From NCBI GenBank assembly GCA_016647705.1, contig CM028329.1, positions 16,116,410 through 16,180,409 of the forward strand: a stretch of DNA of 64,000 bases, in the 5' to 3' direction. A model generated the notes under the pieces. It saw only the letters and a program-made list of their open reading frames with translations. It was not told the DNA's origin and did not search any database. This DNA is from Eucommia ulmoides. Taxonomy: Eukaryota; Streptophyta; Magnoliopsida; Garryales; Eucommiaceae. The translations under genes and the position numbers were made by a program. Positions within the stretch are counted from its first letter, which is position 1; each line of letters begins with the position of its first letter. Below, in pieces: positions 56,640-64,000 of this stretch.

Positions 56640-58642
56640 TGTTGACCCTAGATGTTTTGATGGACAATTGAGCGTTAATGTTTTATGGAACTAATGTATT
56701 TATTGAGCGATTTAGTATTAGAGTTCTAATTGTTCAAATGAGAAAAAGATTGAATCGAAAAATATATTGATCGGTGAAGATTTATAAGACAAATGTTTTA
56801 TAAAAGATTCAGGATGGTTGTAAACGAAGATGCTGAAGAACTTTTTGGACCATTGAAGTTTTTTTGTACTCTTAGGTAAAAACAATACAATACTCTTATG
56901 CTCCTTATGCAACCCGATTAGGAACATGCACAATACTTAAAATTGAGTAATCTTATGGGTATCATGGTAAGAAGTAATAAATTTAAGATCTTAAATTACT
57001 TTTATAAAGTGTTAAATTATAAAAAATATTTTTTTATAACGTTTTAAATTGAGAAAATATTTTTAACACATAAAATGGGAAGGTTCTGGTCAATTCAGCT
57101 GACTGATGAAAATGGTCGGTCGACTAACAAAAATAATAGCTTGAAAGAAAATATAGAAGAGAGCTATTGGCTAGAATGTCAACTGACGAAAGGCTCGGTC
57201 AATCGACGTAGGCCATAAACAATTAGAATTCGGACCAGTGCAGAAGGCTGGTTGACTAAGAAGAGTCCGGTCGATCAACGGTGGTAGATACAGTCAACTT
57301 TGATTGTTTCGATTTTCGAGATCTTCTACCCAAATTATGTGATTTTAAACGGTGAAAAATCAGATTTTAAGGGGTTTTGAGTATATTTCAAATGTCTATC
57401 ACATATTTTGACGATCCTATTGATTGGTCCTTAGATTTTATGAGTTGAATTGGGAAAACTACTTTCTATATTTAAGAATTTTGAATCAAAGAAATTTTGG
57501 GGACCAAATTAAGATTTTGAAAGAGTATTTTTAAATGAAATATATCTATTTTGAAAGAATATTTTATATGGGGTATTAAAGTGTCATCAATGATCTTATG
57601 TTTTGAAAAATAGCCGGTATATTTTGAAATCTACATAATAAGACCTGTGTTTTTAACTTGAATTAAATAAAGAACAAATAGTTTAAATTAGCATTTTCTT
57701 AAAAGAGAGTGTGATTCTGCTGAAATATTTTTGAAAGAGTGATTCTAAAAGTGTTCTTGATCGAAGCATGAAAAAAATTTCATCACCGGTTTTGTGCTAC
57801 TCTAATAAATAGTTTGCAAGAAATCCCGGTGAGATATTTTCAAGTTAATTTATGTGCTTTTCTTATATGATCTAATTGTCATATCTTTATTTAACTTGGA
57901 ATATTTGTGATTGAAAAAAAAATCATTTTCTAATTTGAATTTCTTGCATATCTTAAGAAACGACTTTTGCTTGCAAAATCTAATTATAGATTACTTGTGT
58001 TTTAATTGAGTTAAATCAAATTTGTTTAGCCACGTAATCCTATCACATAGTTTCGGGATATTAATTAAGCATATATTGTATTGAGCTGGTAGAAACTTGT
58101 ATTTTTTGTATTTGTGAATGTGTGTGAATTAAACATATTTGGGACAATGTCTAATCAAGGTAGTTAGATTTGATATTTGGTCTACGAAAATGATTAGTTT
58201 TGATTCTGCCTATAATAGAATTAGGTTCGTCTTTAACCTGGTCAAAAGATATAGTTCTCCCTTAACCTGTGAAAAGGAAAACTTGTAAATGTTTGATTTT
58301 GAGCTTATGAAAAGAATTAAGTTAATGCTGATCCTGTGAAAAAGATTGTAAGTGTTTGGTTTCTACCTAGGAAATGAATAAGGGATTAGTAGATTGCAAA
58401 AGCCCTATGGAACTCGGGGACTGAATGTACGTAAAAGTAGTTTATCGAATCAGGATAAATTGTTGTGTGCCTTTTCTTTATTTTTGGTTGTTTGGTTATG
58501 CACTTAGTTAAATATATTTTCTCTGTAATAAAAGATAATAACCAGTTAGAGAAATTGGTAATTTGTGTGTTTAATAAATTAATTGTTTAAATTTTTGTCA
58601 CTACTCAATTCACCCCCTATTGGGTAGATTTGTGGGTCAACA
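56640..58642 (+). mobile_element. Complete copia LTR (2003 bp), probably solo
   Basis: It starts TGTTGACCC and ends GGGTCAACA, a perfect 9-bp terminal inversion. Flanks are CCATT (56635-56639) and CAATT (58643-58647), a 5-bp duplication with one mismatch. No coding sequence of a copia element follows on either side, so it is probably solo. It contains the dyad-rich block (57095-57300) and the ttaggtt/ttgat units of the family. Confidence 0.85.
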
Positions 58643-58739
58643 CAATTGAAGGAATTTGCAATTCTCCCCAACTTTTAATCTCTAAAATTGCAAATTCCCT
58701 CCAAGACTTGTCTAATTCTTTCTTGAAACCAAATTTCTA

Positions 58740-59262
58740 GATGGAACTTGTACTCCTCGCATTAATTGGGTTCCCTTGTATGCAAATTTTTTAAAATTGA
58801 ATACTAATGGCAGTGCGAGAGGAAACCCAGGTAAGGGAGGAATTGGAGGCCTTCTAGGGAACAATCTTAGCATTTGCAAAGTAGGTTAATTTTGATGCAT
58901 GGATAACTTTACGGCTCTTAAAGCTAAGTTTAGGAGCTTGGTCATTGGGATCAAGATTGCTACCAATAAAGACTACTTTAGAGTCATGGTCGAAACAAAT
59001 TTAATGGAGGCAGTCACTCTGATTCAAAACTCATGATCGAAAAATCACTAATTTGAATATTGGATTCATGAATGTAAGAGACTTCTTATCTAGTATAACT
59101 ATACTGTACAATTTTCTTGGGAGAGACTAATAGATGTGTAGATCTTGGCTAAGAAGGATGTAGAAGGAGATTGTGAACTCAAAATCATCAAGATGCCGAC
59201 TACAGACCTAAAAGACCTTCTCGTTGAGGAGATGGACGAAAGGGCGTTTAACCTTGCCGAGA
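58740..59262 (+). pseudogene. RNase H-like (RVT_3) fragment, decayed
   Basis: About 58768-58870 reads WVPLYANFLKLNTNGSARGN then PGKGGIGGLLGNN, the start of the RVT_3 RNase H-like domain (usual KLNTDGSARGNPG). Then ALKAKFRSLVIGIKIA and FRVMVETNLMEAV follow, and after several stops ILAKKDVEGDCELKI (59145 on). The first and a later catalytic-type Asp are Asn (LNTNGS, ETNLMEA). It derives either from a LINE ORF2 tail or from a host RVT_3 gene; no LINE RT is seen nearby. It cannot be active. Confidence 0.7.
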
Positions 59263-59724
59263 ATGATTTTTGTTGTCTTTTTGTTTGTTTTTCTATAGGT
59301 TTCTTTTATTTTCTAAATTACCAAAAAATGAAAAATAAAAATAAAAATCTCACCCACCATTCAAATCCGAAAAGTGGTCTTGATCCCTTGCCTCCTCTCT
59401 CCCTCCACCCAAACTTATTATAATTTACCACAAAAGAAAAAGCGACCATCGTACAAAACAAATTAATAGGGGTGTCATTGACACAAACCACATGATGACC
59501 GGGGGTGTAAATGTATACCGAGTTAAAACCCCGCATGACCTAGAGTTTTGGTCTCCGCAGAATAGTCTAGAACAACAATCTCAGCCATTGGAATTTCATC
59601 GACGGTTCAGATTATTTCCTGATACACCGAGTATTCTAGAGTCTTCTCCTTTCTCTCCGTCGCCATATATTCCCATCCTGCGGTTCCCATCCCATTCCTT
59701 CCTTGAAGTGGAAAATCTCACCGT
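59263..59724. other. Spacer upstream of the J-protein gene
   Basis: The first part (59263-59450) is the AT-rich tail of the RVT_3 fragment; open frames in both directions are not supported. 59480-59720 becomes GC-richer and unique-looking, as expected of a gene promoter. No transposon end is recognised. Confidence 0.5.
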
Positions 59725-59982
59725 CCAATCGGTACTACCCTCGCGATATATAAATTCCCAAATACACATTGTTGGAGTCTCTGACCCTCTGATCTTCGTT
59801 GCATACTTTTAGCGTTCCACAGTCCTCTCTCGGTTGGTTCGATTTAGATCTCGATCTCCAGTTGTACGAACAGACTTCGATTCAATCGTGCAAGGGTTTG
59901 CAATTTGTGGTTCGCGCAGGTGAAGATTTCGGATATTTATTCATTCCGTGAAATTAAATTTGAAATCTTATCGTAAGAAAAG
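59725..59982 (+). promoter_or_regulatory. J-protein core promoter and 5' UTR
   Basis: A CCAAT box (59725-59729, in gtCCAATcgg) and a TATA box (TATATAAA, 59747-59754) stand in normal order. Transcription would start near 59780-59790. About 200 bases of CT/TC-rich 5' UTR lead to the ATG at 59983 in the context aaaagATGttt. Repeated TTC/GAA pieces upstream (cattccttccttgaagtgg, 59693-59711) resemble imperfect heat-shock elements, but spacing is not canonical. Confidence 0.65.
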
Positions 59983-62900
59983 ATGTTTGGGAGAGCGCCG
60001 AAGAAGAGCGACAATACGAGGTATTATGAGATATTGGGGGTTTCGAAGAACGCCTCGCAGGACGATCTGAAGAAGGCCTACCGTAAGGCAGCTATCAAGA
60101 ACCATCCTGACAAGGGTGGTGATCCTGAGAAGGTAATACATGGTCCCAATTTTTTTCTCTTGTATTGAGTTTTTTGATCTGGAGATTCTTATGTTTATGA
60201 GCTCTTTTGATCAGATCAGTATGCCGTTGGATTTAAATTGCAATTTCAAGAACTCCCTTTTTTTTTTAGCAACATAGGATTGATAGTTTGGTTGATTTAG
60301 AACTCTCGTGTTTGTGTATGTATATGCAGATGCATATCTTTGTGATGAAACTGTGATGTTCCATTGAGAAAACTAAAGAATTTGATTTTTTGTGAATATT
60401 CAATGGTTTTATAAAATCAGCTAAGATCTGTTGTGTTAGACGTACTATGATTTCTATTGATATCAACCAAAGGTCAAATGGGCCTTAAATTATATGTCCG
60501 GATGGCCAAATTCCAATGCATCCGTTTAACTGTTCAGTGTTCATACAGCAATGTGAAAACTTGATGGTGTTCAGCTTGTTTAAGGGGTTTGAGCGAGTTC
60601 TGTTAGTTTAAGTGCTTTACATCGGTGTCCGTTTGACAATGTGTTCAAATGCTAGTGATCTTGTGTGATTAGGTGTGGATTTGAATTTTTTCTTAGGAGT
60701 GCTCGGGGATTGGGTTTAATCAAGGAAGTGTTGTGAGTCTTCCATTGTACCATGATAATTCTTCTATTTGTTGATTAGGTGAGGATTTTAAATTTTTCTT
60801 AGGAGTATTCAGGTTCTTGGTTAATTATGGTTAATTTTCCATTGTACCGTGATAATTCTTCTAAATGTTGACGTGAGCTTTTTCATCTATATGTCATTCA
60901 TATAGTTCATTATGTGCTTGGTTATGCTATATTACTTGTTAACTCTTTACTTTATTAGAGGTATAAACACCTTCTCTCTTTTATCTTTTTTGGGCCTTTG
61001 TTCATAGTGATTTTGTTTTCAGTTTAAGGAGCTTGCCCAAGCTTATGAAGTTTTAAGTGACCCTGAGAAACGAGAGATATATGATCAATATGGTGAGGAT
61101 GCACTTAAGGAGGGAATGGGTGGCGGTGGTGGTATGCATGACCCATTTGACCTCTTCTCATCGTTCTTCAGTGGAAGCCCTTTCGGAGGTGAGATGGTGA
61201 ATGCCATTTGATTCTTCAGCAAAGTGTATTTGTTGTATATAGATGAAAAAAGATTTTAGGGCTCGATTGGTTTTTGATGTACAATTTTTTTACTTTAGCT
61301 AAAATTTTCTATTGTTTTAGTTTAGCTAAATTTTCAAGTTATATATTTATACAATTAAGCAGAGAAGAAAAATGGCATCAGAAATTAAAATTATAGAGGT
61401 TAGCTTGATATTCAGATGTTTTTAATTCTTACAATTAAATACTATAACAAGTCAAGTATTGACTCGTTGGAAAATAGTGTAATTTGCAAATTGAAAACTA
61501 CCAAATGAGCCCTTGAAGATCACACGTTTCCTTAACAATAGGGCTTATGTTCGGTATGATCAATATTAAGTTTTGGTTTCATTACATTATTGGGTGAAAA
61601 GTCGGTGTTGGACTAATTGATTTGTTGGTAAGTAGGTGGTGGTGGTAGCAGCAGAGGACGAAGGCAGAGGAGGGGAGAGGATGTAGTTCATCCTCTTAAA
61701 GTTTCCTTGGAGGATCTGTACACGGGAACATCTAAGAAGCTCTCTCTTTCGCGCAACATAATTTGTTCAAAGTGCAATGGGTAAGTTCTTTGCTAATCCT
61801 CTCTCTCTCTCTCACTCTCTTCCTGCTAGAGATTCCTTCCTTTGATATATGAATATCTGAATGTGGTTGACAGCAAAGGATCAAAATCTGGAGCATCCAT
61901 GAAGTGTTCTGGGTGTCAAGGTAATGGAATGAAGGTTACCATTAGACAGCTTGGTCCTGGTATGATCCAGCAAATGCAACACCCGTGCAATGAATGCAAA
62001 GGGACAGGAGAGACGATCAATGACAGAGATCGCTGCTCCCAGTGCAAAGGTGAAAAGGTTGTCCAGGAAAAGAAAGTCCTTGAAGTTGTTGTTGAAAAGG
62101 GGATGCAGAATGGACAGAAAATTACCTTCCCTGGAGAGGCTGATGAAGCGGTATGATGTTTGACACTTATTTTCTTCCTTCAAGCTATTATGTTATCAAA
62201 AAGAACTCTTATGGGAAGCGGTATGATGTTTGACACTTATTTTCTTCCTTCAAGCTATTATGTTATCAAAAAGAACTCTTATGGGAAGGTTGTAGCAGAT
62301 TTTTTGTAATTGTATTGTAAAATGCATTACAACTCTTGAAGACAGAGCTGCTTCCCTATGTCATTTTTTAATGGCATGCTTAAAGACGAATTTGGTTCAG
62401 CCCTCTTACGTTATTTGTTACATTAGCAAATGTGGTATTAATGATGTTTACTTGTTTGTGTTGCAGCCTGACACAATTACTGGGGACATAGTGTTCGTCC
62501 TCCAGCAGAAAGAGCACCCAAAGTTCAAGAGGAAGAGTGATGATCTTTTTGTGGAGCACAATCTGTCTCTTACCGAGGCACTCTGTGGCTTCCAGTTCAT
62601 ATTGACTCACTTGGATGGCAGGCAGCTCCTCATTAAATCTAACCCTGGGGAAGTTGTTAAGCCTGGTAACCAACCGACTCTCTCTCTTTTGCTGGTTTCA
62701 TGTTTGATTAGAGTTAGGGCCCAACTGATAATAATTGGACAAATTGCACTTTACCCCTCTGAACTTGAATCAAGTCGCACTTTACCCGTATGTACAATTT
62801 AGGGTTTTCATTTTCATATGCTATGGATATGTATTTAACTGTTACATGTTTCATTTTTTGTTAAACGTTGTGAAATGACAAATATAACATAAAATAATAC

Positions 62901-64000
62901 TTACAGAAATCACTCCATTAGGCAAATACCTCCTCGGCATCTATCTCAATATTTGTTTTTACTTTCCACCCTTTCTACAAACTTTCTTTCTCCACGGGAC
63001 CTCTCCACTCCAATGCCCCATTCGCCTCCACTGCCATCACTGTGACACTGCCTCAGCTCCCAATATTTTCTCGCTGATTCTGAAGACACTGAAGAACATC
63101 ATACCAAAATTGAGCGGAGCCCCAAGCTCTCTCGCTGATCTTCACTTTCCTCACTTCCCTCTTTGTCTCTTTGGTTGAATTTTGCAAACCAAATATGGAA
63201 ATACCTCCCTGAATTTGTTTTTATTTTCATCCTTTTTACTACTCTCTCTGTGGTATCTTTCCACTCTAAAGCCCCGTCGGCCTCTGGCCACTGCCACCAC
63301 TGCCTCAGCTCGCAGTGTCTTTTCTCGCTGATGGTGAAGACACCGAAGTACAACAAACACAGCAAACCAAAACTGAGCCTTAATCTGTCTTGCTGGTCTT
63401 CGTTCACTCCCCTCATTGCCAACAGTTTCGCTCCTCAGTATCATAAGAGCACAGAAGAAGAATGGAAATCAATTTGTTTTTTCCTGCAGAAATTCCACTA
63501 CCAAAAGAGCTGTGACTTTCCCAATTGAATTGTCCACAGAGAACTAAACCACAGTCTAGAACCCATCTTTTGATGATGATGAAGTGTTTTGATCGGCGAT
63601 CTTTTCTTCTTGTTTTCTCTCTGCTAAACTTTAGGATTTCTATTTGGGAAGATTTTGATAAATTCGAGATTGATTTGTAGCTAATTTGTCTGGATTTAGG
63701 GTTGAATTGGGTCACTGTTGTGTCAATTTGTGGTGTATTTCTTTTGATTTTCTCCCTTTAAGTTGATCTCGTCACTTCTCTGTTTCTGTTTTTGGATTTC
63801 TGGGTGTTGATGTTGGGAGACGGTTGAAATTAGCCCTGAAAAGTTATATCAATTTGCCCCAAGACTGATCCTTTGTTTATTGTCTAAGTTTGGTGTCAAA
63901 ATGTTTTGCAGATCAATTTAAAGCAATAAATGATGAGGGTATGCCGATGTACCAGAGGCCATTCATGAGGGGAAAGCTATACATCCACTTCAACGTTGAT
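59983..64000 (+). CDS. J3: Type I J-protein (DnaJ/Hsp40, J2/J3-type) co-chaperone, 3' end outside the window
   Basis: Exons 59983-60132, 61023-61188, 61636-61780, 61874-62150, 62467-62665 and 63912-64000 (partial); all introns are GT-AG and phases join without a break, giving 342 residues. The family is near 420, so about 80 are missing. J domain: residues 12-76 with HPD at 41-43, the motif that stimulates Hsp70 ATPase. Gly/Phe-rich region: about 80-110. Four zinc motifs start at Cys 149, 165, 192 and 208 ([32 protein letters not shown]), which bind clients and hold two zinc ions. The substrate-binding beta domains follow ([38 protein letters not shown]). Family members are cytosolic and often C-terminally farnesylated; that end is not visible. 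It appears intact. J2 and J3 cannot be told apart here. Confidence 0.97.
62145..62284 (+). repeat. Perfect 70-bp tandem duplication across the exon 4 splice donor
   Basis: 62145-62214 and 62215-62284 are identical (start GAAGCGGTATGATG, end AACTCTTATGG). The first copy contains the last 6 bases of exon 4 and the donor GCG/GTATGA (GT at 62151). The second copy repeats the donor at 62221. Use of the second donor would retain 70 bases beginning GTA TGA, an immediate stop. Confidence 0.95.
62666..63911 (+). other. Intron 5 of the J-protein gene, with diverged internal duplication
   Basis: This 1246-base intron has a clear donor (cctg/gtaacc) and acceptor (ttttgcag/atc). Inside, 62951-63158 and 63213-63420 are related copies: ttgttttta.tttcc, ccactcyaawgccccrt, cactgcctcagctc, ttttctcgctgat, gaagacaccgaag, aaaactgagc. 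The piece near 62730-62800 (aaattgcactttacccctctgaac..) resembles transposon-type unique spacer. Open frames in the intron on both strands (62371-62802 tail, 63099-63715) are not coding. Confidence 0.75.

Noticed and set aside
59318-59812. ORFs upstream of the J-protein gene
   Set aside because: They overlap the RVT_3 tail, the promoter and the TATA box; no conserved domain.
62371-62802. 143-codon ORF as a separate gene
   Set aside because: Its centre is exon 5 of the J-protein gene; the N-terminal part is intron 4 and the C-terminal part intron 5.
63099-63715. Overlapping ORFs of about 100-120 codons on both strands
   Set aside because: They lie in intron 5 within the diverged duplication and show no protein motif.

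Overview
This window is nuclear DNA of a flowering plant, most likely a eudicot. It is AT-rich and almost entirely transposon-derived, with canonical GT-AG introns in the one conventional gene. That gene is a cytosolic type I (DnaJ/Hsp40, J2/J3-type) co-chaperone on the + strand. It starts at 59983 and runs off the right edge. The species cannot be named from sequence alone.

Layout. 1-4300: unassigned AT-rich DNA with a hairpin and tandem repeat block (1250-1625), a possible minus-strand core promoter, and perhaps the right end of an old Helitron. About 4300-48365: one old Ty1/copia element (Co1, + strand) used repeatedly as a landing site. Its 5' LTR remnant (4300-5582), gag (10021-11560), protease/integrase (11574-12617, 14690-15000), RT (15000-15438, 38472-38700), RNase H (38701-39300) and 3' LTR (39661 onward) are split by: (i) a minus-strand Athila/LARD-like remnant with a tRNA-Asp primer site (5646-10020); (ii) a 2067-bp solo copia LTR with an exact 5-bp TSD (12618-14684); (iii) a Tekay-like chromovirus, Gy1 (15439 to about 38471); (iv) a minus-strand LARD with a plant-transposon-type domain (39977-46440). 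Gy1 is itself split by a complete 10.9-kb Tat-lineage element, Gy2 (18610-29537), and by a 5558-bp Helitron inserted exactly between A and T of its 3' LTR (31784-37341).

48366-58642 holds a solo LARD LTR with a perfect TSD (48959-50385), a second, minus-strand copia element with its LTR (50638-54990), a roughly 400-bp tandem repeat (55002-55985) and further copia LTRs (56345-58642). 58740-59262 is a decayed RNase H-like (RVT_3) fragment. 59725-64000 is the J-protein promoter and gene.

No transposon here looks autonomous. All coding parts carry stops and frameshifts, many of them C-to-T/G-to-A type, as expected of methylated repeats. The most notable points are arrays of dyad-symmetric motifs in four unrelated element families, a 25-bp hairpin array in Gy2 whose stems show paired (compensatory) changes, the antisense gene in Gy2, the exactly resolvable Helitron, and a perfect 70-bp duplication that copies a splice donor of the J-protein gene.
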